Below, piece by piece: positions 8,595-16,752 of a stretch of 38,852 bases of DNA. The position numbers and the translations under genes are program-made. Each line of letters starts with the position of its first letter. Position 1 is the first letter of the stretch. The DNA is from an uncultured Bacteroidia bacterium (GTDB lineage Bacteria > Bacteroidota > Bacteroidia > Bacteroidales > UBA932), in NCBI GenBank assembly GCA_902795735.1, contig CADBMD010000032.1, positions 1 to 38,852 on the forward strand, read 5' to 3'. The notes below the pieces were generated by a model. That model did no database searches. It saw only the letters and a program-made list of their open reading frames with translations, and had not been told where the DNA came from.

Positions 8595-9632
8595 ATGAAA
8601 AAGATTTTGAAGACATTGGCCTTTGTCGGAATGGCTGCGATGGTTTTCTCTTGCTCGGGGAAGAAGAGCGGCGAGGCTGCCGAGGTGGTCGAGGTGGTCG
8701 AGGAAAGGGTAACCCTCATCTCCACGGCTGAAGCCGTTATGGCCGAGGTTCCCCAGACGGAGGTATATTCATCAACGGTCGAGGCATATGCCGTCAACAA
8801 TATTGCACCTCAGGCCGGAGGCAGGATCCAGACAATCCGCGTCGATGTGGGCTCCTTTGTCGGGAAGGGACAGGTCCTGGCCATCATGGATGCCGCCCAG
8901 CTTGACCAGACAAGGCTCAAGCTGATCAATGATTCCACCGAACTGAGCCGTTTGCGCAGCCTCTACGAAGAGGGTGGCGTTTCCAAGTCGGACTACGATG
9001 CCGTGGAGATGGCCTACAATGTCAGCCGCAGGTCCTACAACAACCTGGCGGAGAACACCTATCTGCGTTCTCCGATAAGCGGTGTCGTTACTGCCAGGAA
9101 TTATGACAAGGGTGATCTCTACAACGGGCAGCCCATATTCGTGGTCCAGCAGATCACCCCGGTCAAGCTACATGTCGGTGTGTCGGAGTCTGATTACACG
9201 AAGGTCAAGCTTGGCAACCAGGTCGAGATCACCGTCGATGCCCTTCCCGGCCAGACATTCACTGGCAAGATCAACAAGATCTATCCTACCATGGATCCAG
9301 TCTCACATACCTTCGTCACGGAGATTCTCGTCCAGAATTCGGACAGGGTCCTTCGTCCTGGAATGTTTGCCAGGGTCAAAGTCGAGTTCGGAATCAACAA
9401 CAGCGTGATAGTGCCTGAGGAGGCCGTCGTGAAGATGCAGGGCTCGGGTCAGAGGTGTGTCTACATCCTTCAGCCTGACAACACGGTGACCAGTTCCCTC
9501 GTCAAGCTCGGCCGTCACATCGATGGCAGCTACGAGATCCTGGAAGGCGTCTCCGAGGGGGACATTGTAGCTGCCAAGGGCAGTTCAAGCCTTAAGGACG
9601 GCAGCAAGGTAGAGGTTTCCAACAAGCAATAA
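8595..9632 (+). CDS. Efflux RND transporter periplasmic adaptor (membrane fusion protein), lipoprotein
   Basis: The 345-residue adaptor links the inner-membrane RND pump to the TolC-like tunnel. A signal peptide ends in lipobox VFSC with C20 as the lipidated cysteine, followed by SGKKSG. Next come a short Glu/Val-rich stretch, the lipoyl/barrel-sandwich half-motifs (APQAGGRIQTIRVDVGSFV and YLRSPISGVVTARNYDKGD) flanking a short helical hairpin, a beta-barrel (VEITVDALPGQTFTGKI) and a membrane-proximal C-terminal domain. The short hairpin is typical of HlyD/MFP adaptors that pair with HAE1-type pumps. RND starts 12 bp downstream. Confidence 0.94.
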   Translation: MKKILKTLAFVGMAAMVFSCSGKKSGEAAEVVEVVEERVTLISTAEAVMAEVPQTEVYSSTVEAYAVNNIAPQAGGRIQTIRVDVGSFVGKGQVLAIMDAAQLDQTRLKLINDSTELSRLRSLYEEGGVSKSDYDAVEMAYNVSRRSYNNLAENTYLRSPISGVVTARNYDKGDLYNGQPIFVVQQITPVKLHVGVSESDYTKVKLGNQVEITVDALPGQTFTGKINKIYPTMDPVSHTFVTEILVQNSDRVLRPGMFARVKVEFGINNSVIVPEEAVVKMQGSGQRCVYILQPDNTVTSSLVKLGRHIDGSYEILEGVSEGDIVAAKGSSSLKDGSKVEVSNKQ

Positions 9633-9644
9633 CTCCGGGAAGTC

Positions 9645-12600
9645 ATGAGCGTCATTAGATCCGCTGTAAACAAACCAGTCACGACGGCCTTGGTCTTCCT
9701 GGCTTTCGCGATATTCGGCATCTATTCCCTGACCAACACTTCGTTGGCCCTGATGCCGGATTTCGATGCCAATGTCGTGCTGGTCATGTCATCCTATCCG
9801 GGAGCGAGTGCTTCCGATGTGGAGAACAACCTGACGAAGCTTCTTGAAAACACTTTGAACAGTGTCGCCAACCTGAAGAACCTGACTTCACGTTCGAGGG
9901 AGAACGTGTCGATCATTATGCTTGAGTTCAAGTACGGAACCGACATAGACGAGGCCAGCAACGACATCAGGGACAAGTTGGACCTGGTGAATTCTTCCTT
10001 GCCGGACGGAGCTTCCGTCCCGGTCTTGTTCAAGTTCGGCATGGATGACATGCCCGTCCTGATCCTTTCCGCTACTGCAGACAAGAGCTTGGACGGTCTC
10101 GACAGGATCCTGGACGACAGGGTCGTGACCCCTTTGGGACGTGTCACCGGAGTGGGTACAGTCTCGGTTGCCGGTGCTCCGGCCAGGGAAATCCATGTCT
10201 ATTGCGATCCTGCCAGGCTCCAGGCCTATGGGCTTACCGTAGCCGGCATATCCCAGATAATAGCTGCGGAGAACCGGAATGTACCTTCGGGAAGCATTGA
10301 CATCGGATCTGAATCTTTCTCCCTCAGGGTTGAGAAAGAGTTCAAGGATCCTTCCGAACTGCTGGACGTCGTGGTCAGTTACCGCAACGGCCAGGTGGTT
10401 TACCTCAGGGATGTCGCCACCGTCGAGGACGGTCTTGAAGAGAAGTCCGAGGAGTCCTTCACCAACGGAAACCGTTCCGCGATGATAGCCATCCAGAAAC
10501 AGTCCGGAGCCAACACGGTGAATGTCGTCAAGGCGGCCAAGCAGAAGATAAAGGAGATAGAGCCGACCCTTCCTTCCGATGTGAAGATAACCGAGGTCGT
10601 GGACAATTCCTCGAACATCATCAACACTATCGATTCACTTAAGGAAACCATCATCATCACCCTGCTGGTGGTCATGCTGGTCGTCTTCATATTCCTTGGC
10701 AGATGGAGGGCTACCTTCATTATCGTGCTTTCCATCCCTATAGCGCTGCTCGGCTCCCTGGTCTATCTGTTCGCTACGGGCAACACCTTGAACATCATCT
10801 CCATGTCGGCCCTTTCGATTGCAATCGGTATGGTAGTCGACGATGCCATAGTCGTGCTCGAGAACATTTCCACCCATCTTGAAAGAGGGGAGAAGCCAAA
10901 GGAAGCTGCTGTCCATGCCACTTCGGAAGTCGGTATCTCAGTCATAGCCTCGACTCTCACCATGCTTTGCGTGTTCCTGCCGCTCACCATGGTTTCGGGA
11001 ATGGCAGGCATCATGTTCAAGCAGCTTGGATTCATCGTGAGCATCATCATGATCATCTCCACGACAGCGGCTTTGACTCTGGTGCCGATGCTGTGCTCCA
11101 GGATGCTAAAGGCCGGACCCAAGACCGGCAGACTGCACAGGGCGATCTTCGACCCCATCGAGAAATTCCTCGACTGGCTTTCAAGGGGGTATGCCAAGGT
11201 GATTGCCTGGTCCGTTACTCACAGGAAGACTATCGTCTTCGGTGCGTTGATACTCTTTGTCGCCGTCCTGGCTCTCCTGGCTTCTGGAATGAAGACGGAA
11301 TTCTTCCCCAGCATGGACCAGGGTCGTCTTTCCGTGTCCATCGAACTGCCGGTCGGTACTGAACAGACCGTCACAGGGACGTTCGCAAAGGATTTCGCCG
11401 ACCGCCTCGAAGCAGAAATCCCCGAGATTGAAGTCCTGCAGTACCGTTATGGCCAGGCCAGTTCCGACAATGTGATCGGAAGCATGCAGAACAACGGCTC
11501 CTATGTCATCTCCATGAATGTGAACATCGGTTCGATGGAAAACAGGAAGCGTTCTGCGGCTGAAATCGCGGACATCATAAGGAAAGACTTGACTGAATAT
11601 CCCGAAGTGAAGAAGGCTACCGTCACGGAGGGAATGGGCGGAGTCGGCGGTGCTGCGTCTTTGAGGCTTGAAATCTACGGCTACGATTTCGATGAGACGG
11701 ACCGCATCGCCAAGGAAGTCCAGGCCAAGATGATGAGCGATCCGTCTTTCACCCAGGTCGTGCTGAGCCGAGATGACTACACTCCTGAGTACCAGGTTGA
11801 TTTCGACCGTGAGAAACTGGCTCTCAATGGCCTTAATTCCACCACCGCGGCAGCTGCCTTCAGCGCGGCGATGAGCGGTTCGGTAGGGTCTTTCTACCGG
11901 GAGGACGGTGATGAATACAACATCAGGGTCATTTACGACAAGCGTTTCCGCTCCAGCATAGAGGACATCGAAAACATCTTGATCTACACTCCTTTGGGAG
12001 GCTCCGTAAGGATAAAGGACCTTGGGACGGTAGTGGAGTCCAAGGTCCCGCCTACCATCGAGAGAAAGAACCGCGAAAGGTACATTTCTCTTACCGGAAT
12101 AGTGGCTCGCGGCCATGCTTTGAGCGATGCTGTGGCAGCTACGGAAAAGATTGTCAGGGAGACGGACATCCCCAACAACATTTCGACTGAGATATCGGGT
12201 GACTTCGAGGACCAGCAGAGCATGTTCAGGGATCTTATCATCCTCATGATCCTTATCATAATCCTGGTCTACATGGTAATGGCTTCCCAGTTCGAATCGT
12301 TCATGAGTCCTCTCGTAATCATGTTCTCCGTGCCGTTTGCATTCATCGGAGTGATCATGGGGCTCAGGTTCACCGGTACTCCTCTTGGCGTCATGGCAAT
12401 GATCGGAATCATAATCCTCCTTGGTATCGTCGTGAAGAATGGTATCGTGTTGATAGATTACACTATCCTGATGCGGGAGAGGGGGATGAGCATCATCGAT
12501 GCTTCCGTGACTGCGGCACGCAGCCGTCTGCGCCCTATCCTGATGACCACTCTGACTACCGTCCTCGGTATGGTGCCGATGGCCGTCGGAACAGGCGAGG

Positions 12601-12761
12601 GTGCTGAAATGTGGCGTTGCCTTGGCATGACGGTGTGCTGGGGCCTGTCGTTCTCGACGTTGATAACGCTGGTCCTTATCCCTACCGTTTACTGTGTCTT
12701 CGCCACGCGGCAGGAGAAACGTCGCGCGCGCAAGGCTGAGGCCAAGGCTTTAAATGCATAA
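9645..12761 (+). CDS. Efflux RND transporter permease (AcrB/HAE1-like)
   Basis: Proton-driven inner-membrane pump of 1038 residues, the usual length for the HAE family. The order is TM1 (TTALVFLAFAIFGIYSL), first porter loop, TM2-6 block beginning near IITLLVVMLVVFIFLG, a second large periplasmic loop, and TM8-12. Proton-relay residues appear intact: the Asp pair in GMVVDDAIVVLEN in TM4 and the Lys in GIVVKNGIVLIDY in TM10. The QFESFMSPLVIMFSVPFAFIG segment is typical of hydrophobic-drug exporters rather than metal (CusA-type) pumps. Substrates may be drugs, bile salts or lipids; no regulator gene lies next to the operon. Confidence 0.95.
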   Translation: MSVIRSAVNKPVTTALVFLAFAIFGIYSLTNTSLALMPDFDANVVLVMSSYPGASASDVENNLTKLLENTLNSVANLKNLTSRSRENVSIIMLEFKYGTDIDEASNDIRDKLDLVNSSLPDGASVPVLFKFGMDDMPVLILSATADKSLDGLDRILDDRVVTPLGRVTGVGTVSVAGAPAREIHVYCDPARLQAYGLTVAGISQIIAAENRNVPSGSIDIGSESFSLRVEKEFKDPSELLDVVVSYRNGQVVYLRDVATVEDGLEEKSEESFTNGNRSAMIAIQKQSGANTVNVVKAAKQKIKEIEPTLPSDVKITEVVDNSSNIINTIDSLKETIIITLLVVMLVVFIFLGRWRATFIIVLSIPIALLGSLVYLFATGNTLNIISMSALSIAIGMVVDDAIVVLENISTHLERGEKPKEAAVHATSEVGISVIASTLTMLCVFLPLTMVSGMAGIMFKQLGFIVSIIMIISTTAALTLVPMLCSRMLKAGPKTGRLHRAIFDPIEKFLDWLSRGYAKVIAWSVTHRKTIVFGALILFVAVLALLASGMKTEFFPSMDQGRLSVSIELPVGTEQTVTGTFAKDFADRLEAEIPEIEVLQYRYGQASSDNVIGSMQNNGSYVISMNVNIGSMENRKRSAAEIADIIRKDLTEYPEVKKATVTEGMGGVGGAASLRLEIYGYDFDETDRIAKEVQAKMMSDPSFTQVVLSRDDYTPEYQVDFDREKLALNGLNSTTAAAAFSAAMSGSVGSFYREDGDEYNIRVIYDKRFRSSIEDIENILIYTPLGGSVRIKDLGTVVESKVPPTIERKNRERYISLTGIVARGHALSDAVAATEKIVRETDIPNNISTEISGDFEDQQSMFRDLIILMILIIILVYMVMASQFESFMSPLVIMFSVPFAFIGVIMGLRFTGTPLGVMAMIGIIILLGIVVKNGIVLIDYTILMRERGMSIIDASVTAARSRLRPILMTTLTTVLGMVPMAVGTGEGAEMWRCLGMTVCWGLSFSTLITLVLIPTVYCVFATRQEKRRARKAEAKALNA

Positions 12762-12779
12762 TCCAAATACAGGCAGACG

Positions 12780-13073
12780 ATGAAAGCGATATTCATAGCA
12801 TACAACCAGGCTTACGGAACCGAGATCGTGGAACTTCTCGAAGAGTCCGGTCAGAGGGGTTTTACCCAATGGATCGATATCCAGGGCAGAGGAGGTGAGC
12901 AAGGCGAGCCTCACTACGGCAATCATGCATGGCCGACCCAGAACTATGCCATCCTGACAATCGTACCTGACGACAAGGCTCCGGGATTGATGGCCGCCCT
13001 TCATGAAAAGGACGAGCGCTATCCTGACCTTGGACTGAGGGCTTTCATGTGGAATGTGGAGGAGATGGTGTAG
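12780..13073 (+). CDS. PG0541-family transporter-associated PII-like small protein
   Basis: A 97-residue soluble protein encoded 18 bp after the RND pump. Its pattern of short beta strands and helices (MKAIFIAYN, EIVELLEE, YAILTIVPD, LMAALHEKD, LRAFMWNVEEMV) fits a ferredoxin-like PII/CutA fold. The central loop GRGGEQGEPHYGNHAWP occupies the place of the PII T-loop and carries two His residues that could bind metal or ligand. The same gene follows the RND operon in Porphyromonas gingivalis (PG0541 after PG0538-0540), so the association is conserved, but the function is not established. A role as a cytosolic regulator of the pump is inference. Confidence 0.8.
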   Translation: MKAIFIAYNQAYGTEIVELLEESGQRGFTQWIDIQGRGGEQGEPHYGNHAWPTQNYAILTIVPDDKAPGLMAALHEKDERYPDLGLRAFMWNVEEMV

Positions 13074-13079
13074 AAGCAC

Positions 13080-13110
13080 TTGCAAGACTCGATGCATTTT
13101 ATTAAATTTG
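13080..13110 (+). promoter_or_regulatory. Bacteroidota promoter upstream of trxA
   Basis: TTG at 13080-13082 (-33 box) is separated by 20 bp from TAAATTTG at 13103-13110 (-7 box). Both the sequence and the spacing fit the Bacteroidota consensus. The trxA start follows 23 bp downstream, which separates trxA transcriptionally from the efflux operon. Confidence 0.7.
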
Positions 13111-13133
13111 TAGAGAATCAAAAATAAACTATA

Positions 13134-13448
13134 ATGGAAATTACAGCTACCAATGCTAACTTCGCGGAAATCATTTCCGCCAATAACCTTGTCCTGGTCG
13201 ATTTCTGGGCGACATGGTGCGGCCCTTGCCGGATGCTTGGACCGACTGTCCAGACCGTTGCCGAGGAATATGACGGCAAGATAGCAGTCGTCAAGTGCAA
13301 TGTCGATGAATGTGAGGATATTGCTGTCCAGTACGGGATCAGGAACATCCCGACCCTTCTTTTCTTCAAGGGCGGAGAGGTTGTCGACAGACTCGTGGGC
13401 AATGTGCCCAAGGTGGAAATTACATCCAAACTTGACGCTTTGTTGTAG
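13134..13448 (+). CDS. trxA: Thioredoxin
   Basis: A 104-residue cytosolic disulfide reductase with the classical active site WCGPC (in FWATWCGPCRMLGP), the cis-proline in IRNIPTLLFFKGG and the buried Asp in LVLVDFWA. There is no signal peptide, so it acts in the cytoplasm as an electron donor to ribonucleotide reductase, peroxiredoxins and similar partners. It has its own promoter at 13080-13110. The outer-membrane protein gene starts 27 bp after the stop, so read-through into the downstream genes is possible. Confidence 0.97.
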   Translation: MEITATNANFAEIISANNLVLVDFWATWCGPCRMLGPTVQTVAEEYDGKIAVVKCNVDECEDIAVQYGIRNIPTLLFFKGGEVVDRLVGNVPKVEITSKLDALL

Positions 13449-13475
13449 GAATTTTGATCTTAATACCCGATAGAA

Positions 13476-14111
13476 ATGAAAAAAATGTTCATTGCGGCTA
13501 TAGCCGTCGCTCTCGCATTCAGCGCCAATGTCTCGGCTCAGGAATATAACAATGTCCGTTTCGGAATCACCGGAGGTCTGACTTCCGCTTCCGGAAAGAT
13601 CAAGGATGTCGATTCCAAGTCGATTTCCCAGTATCATGCCGGTATCGCCCTCGAGATTCCCATGGGTGCTGGTTTCGCAATCCAGCCCGAGGTCCTCTAT
13701 CAGGTGAAAGGTATGTCTCTCGACAAGTGGGCTGACGCTTCCGGAAAGGATATTACAGGTTCTTTCGAGACAAATGTCGGCTATGTCGAGGTTCCCGTCC
13801 AGATACAGTGGGGACCGGATCTCGTCGCTTTCCGTCCCTATGGATTCGTCGAGCCTTACGTAGGTTACAAGATCCATGACAAAAGCGAGGGATTTGCAAA
13901 GGATCTTGGTTCACATCTCCAGACTCTCGAGTATGGAATGAGCCTTGGTGCCGGTATCGACATTTCCCATTTCCAGATTTCAGCCAAGTATTTCTGGAAT
14001 TTCGGCAACATCTACAAGGGTGACATCAGCGAAACTGGCAATACTATCAAGAACCTGAAGGACGGCAACAATTTCAACGGGTTCGCCGTTTCTCTCGCAA
14101 TCTTCTTCTAA
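13476..14111 (+). CDS. PorT-family-like outer-membrane beta-barrel protein
   Basis: A 211-residue protein with a clear signal peptide (MKKMFIAAIAVALAFSANVSAQ, cleavage after SAQ), followed by alternating amphipathic strands (VRFGITGGLTSASGKIKD, AGIALEIPMGAGFAIQPEVLYQ, GYVEVPVQIQWGP, RPYGFVEPYVGYKI) and a C-terminal strand ending in hydrophobic FAVSLAIFF, typical of BAM-folded barrels. The length suits an eight-stranded barrel of the OMP_b-brl_2/PorT-like group. The specific role is unknown. It sits between trxA and a LOG-family gene, and its neighbours do not suggest a pathway. Confidence 0.8.
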   Translation: MKKMFIAAIAVALAFSANVSAQEYNNVRFGITGGLTSASGKIKDVDSKSISQYHAGIALEIPMGAGFAIQPEVLYQVKGMSLDKWADASGKDITGSFETNVGYVEVPVQIQWGPDLVAFRPYGFVEPYVGYKIHDKSEGFAKDLGSHLQTLEYGMSLGAGIDISHFQISAKYFWNFGNIYKGDISETGNTIKNLKDGNNFNGFAVSLAIFF

Positions 14112-14126
14112 GGTCCGGACGGTCAG

Positions 14127-14663
14127 ATGGCAGAAGGACGTAAGATCGTTATCTACTGTTCCGCCAGTAACGACATCGACCCTGAATTCAACCAAGCTGC
14201 ACGGGAAGCTACCCGTGCGGCTTGTTCGCTTGGTTACGGCATAGTTTCTGGCGGTACGGTGAAGGGGACCATGAAGGTCGTTGCTGACGAGGTGGTCGCT
14301 TGCGGAGGACATCATATCGGTGTGCTTCCTCGTTTCATGGCGGATGTTGTGTATCCGTCCCTAGACGAGACCCTCTGGACGGAAACAATGGCGGAAAGGA
14401 AGGACAGGATGCTGGAAGGCACTTCGGCCGCGTTGGCCTTGCCTGGAGGGATCGGTACCCTTGACGAACTGATCAGCACGATGACCCTCGCCAAGCTGGG
14501 GAAATATTCAGGGAAGGTGATTGCTTTCAATGTCAACGGCTTTTTCAAGCCGCTGATTGACCTTCTCGACCATTATGTTGCGACCGGGATGCTCGACAAT
14601 GCTTCCCGGCAGCTGATCTCCTTCCCATCCAATGTGGAGGAACTTTCCGGACTTTTGAAGTGA
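14127..14663 (+). CDS. LOG/TIGR00730 family Rossmann-fold protein (nucleoside 5'-monophosphate phosphoribohydrolase type)
   Basis: A 178-residue cytosolic protein with the family signature PGGIGTLDE at 106-114, the preceding Arg-Lys motif ERKDRM at 90-95, and a glycine-rich Rossmann start (GIVSGGTVKGTM). LOG proteins cleave the N-glycosidic bond of cytokinin riboside monophosphates or AMP. In bacteria many act as general nucleotide hydrolases, so plant-hormone synthesis should not be assumed. It starts 15 bp after the beta-barrel gene and ends 4 bp before the polyprenyl synthase gene, suggesting co-transcription. Confidence 0.88.
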   Translation: MAEGRKIVIYCSASNDIDPEFNQAAREATRAACSLGYGIVSGGTVKGTMKVVADEVVACGGHHIGVLPRFMADVVYPSLDETLWTETMAERKDRMLEGTSAALALPGGIGTLDELISTMTLAKLGKYSGKVIAFNVNGFFKPLIDLLDHYVATGMLDNASRQLISFPSNVEELSGLLK

Positions 14664-14667
14664 CCTT

Positions 14668-15654
14668 ATGAATATGTTGGGAGAAATCAAAGCTTTCCTT
14701 GGGGAAGATTGGACGCGTACGTTGGAACGGATCCGCTTTTCCCTAAATAGCGACATCAGCCTCTTGAATTCAACCAACGAGGCTATCCTCTCCCATGGCG
14801 GGAAGCAAATGCGCCCGATGATTTCCCTCCTGGCGGCACGAGCTTGTTCAGGCGGACGGGCTTCCGAGGACAGCATCCGCTTTGCCGCAGCCGCTGAGTT
14901 GCTGCATAATGCTACCCTGCTACACGATGATGTGGCAGACAGCAGTTCCGAGAGAAGGGGCGCTCCGACCGTAATGTCCATGCTTGGAGGCCCGGCTTCT
15001 GTCTTGCTGGGTGACTATTGGCTGGTCAAGGCGGTGGAGAACATCCTTTCTTCCGCATCTCATAGCGAGGCCGTGATACGTATCTTTGCCAAGACGTTGA
15101 GCGATCTGGCTGAGGGTGAAATGCTCCAGTTGCAGAAGGCATCCAGCGCCGACACTGACGAGGATGATTATTACCGGATCATTTACAGCAAGACTGCTTC
15201 GCTTTTCGAAGCTACCGGGGTCTCTGCAGCCATATCGGTCGATGCGCCTGAGGAATGGCGCGAAGCTGTCCGTGAGTTTGCCGTCGACCTTGGCATCGCT
15301 TTCCAGATCAAGGATGACATGATGGACTACACCGCAGGTGATGAGATCGGCAAGCCGGTAGGAGTCGACTTGGAAGAGCAGAAGATAACCTTGCCGCTGC
15401 TCGGAGCCTTGAAGGCTGCTGGTCCTGAGGAGGCGGCAGGAATCCGCCGTAAAGTGAGTGAGATCCATGACCATCCCGAGTATGGTGCTCAGGTGAGGGA
15501 TTTCGTATTCAGTAATGGAGGCTATGGATATGCAGCCTCCAGGCTGGAAGAATTCGTCCGAAAGGCGGTATTGGCCTTAGCAAAGCTTCCGGAATCGAAA
15601 GAAAAAGATTATCTTGCACAAATTGCAGTCTACACTGCAAAAAGAGACAGATGA
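14668..15654 (+). CDS. Long-chain polyprenyl diphosphate synthase
   Basis: A 328-residue trans-prenyltransferase that condenses isopentenyl diphosphate onto allylic diphosphates. The first Asp-rich motif is DDVAD at 87-91, the second is DDMMD at 216-220, and the substrate-binding GGKQMRP is at 44-50. Small residues (A82, T83) sit at the fifth and fourth positions before the first motif, where short-chain synthases have bulky aromatics. This fits a long product, probably the menaquinone side chain (octaprenyl/heptaprenyl class); that assignment is inference. The stop overlaps the next start by 4 bp (ATGA). Confidence 0.93.
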   Translation: MNMLGEIKAFLGEDWTRTLERIRFSLNSDISLLNSTNEAILSHGGKQMRPMISLLAARACSGGRASEDSIRFAAAAELLHNATLLHDDVADSSSERRGAPTVMSMLGGPASVLLGDYWLVKAVENILSSASHSEAVIRIFAKTLSDLAEGEMLQLQKASSADTDEDDYYRIIYSKTASLFEATGVSAAISVDAPEEWREAVREFAVDLGIAFQIKDDMMDYTAGDEIGKPVGVDLEEQKITLPLLGALKAAGPEEAAGIRRKVSEIHDHPEYGAQVRDFVFSNGGYGYAASRLEEFVRKAVLALAKLPESKEKDYLAQIAVYTAKRDR

Positions 15655-16751
15655 AACTCTCAGGGATCATAGGCAACCAGACGGCCGTAAATGCCTTGCA
15701 GGGGATGCTCCGTGACGGACGCATCCCTCATGCCATGATGCTCTATGAGAATGATGGCTGTGGGGCGATGGATTTGGTGCTGGCTTTCCTCGGAGAAGTG
15801 TTCCAGGATGAGCACAAGGTCTCGGGATTGATTCATCCTGACGTTCATTTCGTCTATCCCGTGGCCTCTGGGTCAAAAGTTGACGAGAAGGTTGCCAATC
15901 TTCGTTCCGAACTCTTCCTGAAGTATTGGAGAGAGTTGATGAAGCCTAATCCGTTCGCCTTGGAAGCCGAGGTCAACGAGGCTTTCGGCGTGGAAGGGAA
16001 GCAGACCGTGATCAACAATGCCCAGGCCAAGGAAATCCTTGGCACCGTCTATCTTTCTGCCGTAGAAGGCGGGTGGAAGGCCGTTGTCATCTATCTTCCG
16101 GAGAAGATGAACACCACTGCTGCCAACCGTTTGCTGAAGGCAATCGAGGAACCTCCGGAGAAGACATTGTTCCTGATGGTCACTCATGCTCCCGACAGGG
16201 TGCTGCAGACTATTTCTTCCAGATGCCAGGCTTTGCGTGTGCTGCCTTTGTCCAGGGAAGAGGTTGCGGAAGTGCTGGTCAACCGTTTCGGTTCATCGCC
16301 TGAAGAAGCAGCCGCTGCCGCCCAGAATGCAGGAGGGAGTGTGGGCGAGGCCTTGCAGTACCTTTCCGGCAGGGAGGGCTGGGAGGCGCAGTTGAACTTG
16401 TTCAAAAGCCTGGCGGATGCACTTGCTGCCAGGGACCTTTCTGCCGCCATCTCATGCGGAGAGTCGATGGCATCCCTTGGCTCAAGGGAAAAACAGAAAG
16501 CTTTTTGTAAATTTGCAGGAGAATGTCTCCGCAAGGTGTTTCTGATTCAGCAGGGGCTTGACCAGATAGCCGGCATCTCTCCTGAGGAGGAGGAACTATG
16601 CTCCACCATGGCGGCCAGGAGCAAGAAGTCATTCCCTCGCCAGGCATCTGCATGCCTTGACCGTGCCAGGCTTCTGATCGACCGGAATGTCAACCAGAAG
16701 ATCCTGTTCTGCGACCTTGTGGTGAGGATGTATTCATTTTATTGGAGTTGA
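15651..16751 (+). CDS. holB: DNA polymerase III delta-prime subunit
   Basis: Clamp-loader subunit of 366 residues with an AAA+ fold. The P-loop position (LYENDGCGAMDL, residues 31-42) has lost the Gly-Lys-Thr needed for ATP binding, as expected for the non-catalytic delta-prime subunit. The Ser-Arg-Cys motif that supplies the arginine finger is present at 190-192 (SSRCQALRV), and LLKAIEEPPE at 161-170 is the usual sensor region. The zinc-binding cysteines found in many homologues are absent. The gene is followed after one base by ricT, an adjacency also known in Firmicutes (holB-yaaT in Bacillus), which supports the assignment. Confidence 0.9.
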   Translation: MKLSGIIGNQTAVNALQGMLRDGRIPHAMMLYENDGCGAMDLVLAFLGEVFQDEHKVSGLIHPDVHFVYPVASGSKVDEKVANLRSELFLKYWRELMKPNPFALEAEVNEAFGVEGKQTVINNAQAKEILGTVYLSAVEGGWKAVVIYLPEKMNTTAANRLLKAIEEPPEKTLFLMVTHAPDRVLQTISSRCQALRVLPLSREEVAEVLVNRFGSSPEEAAAAAQNAGGSVGEALQYLSGREGWEAQLNLFKSLADALAARDLSAAISCGESMASLGSREKQKAFCKFAGECLRKVFLIQQGLDQIAGISPEEEELCSTMAARSKKSFPRQASACLDRARLLIDRNVNQKILFCDLVVRMYSFYWS

Positions 16752-16752
16752 G

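Noticed and set aside
11181..12116. Minus-strand open frame of 311 codons opposite the RND pump gene
   Set aside because: It is antisense to a strongly conserved pump, and its translated sequence resembles no family.
12750..13877. Long minus-strand open frame (375 codons) across the PII-like gene, trxA and part of the beta-barrel gene
   Set aside because: It is antisense to three well-supported genes, has no family similarity that I recognise, and results from codon bias in the opposite strand.
14127..14663. Cytokinin biosynthesis by the LOG-family protein
   Set aside because: LOG-like proteins are widespread in bacteria as nucleotide hydrolases, and no isopentenyltransferase partner is present.
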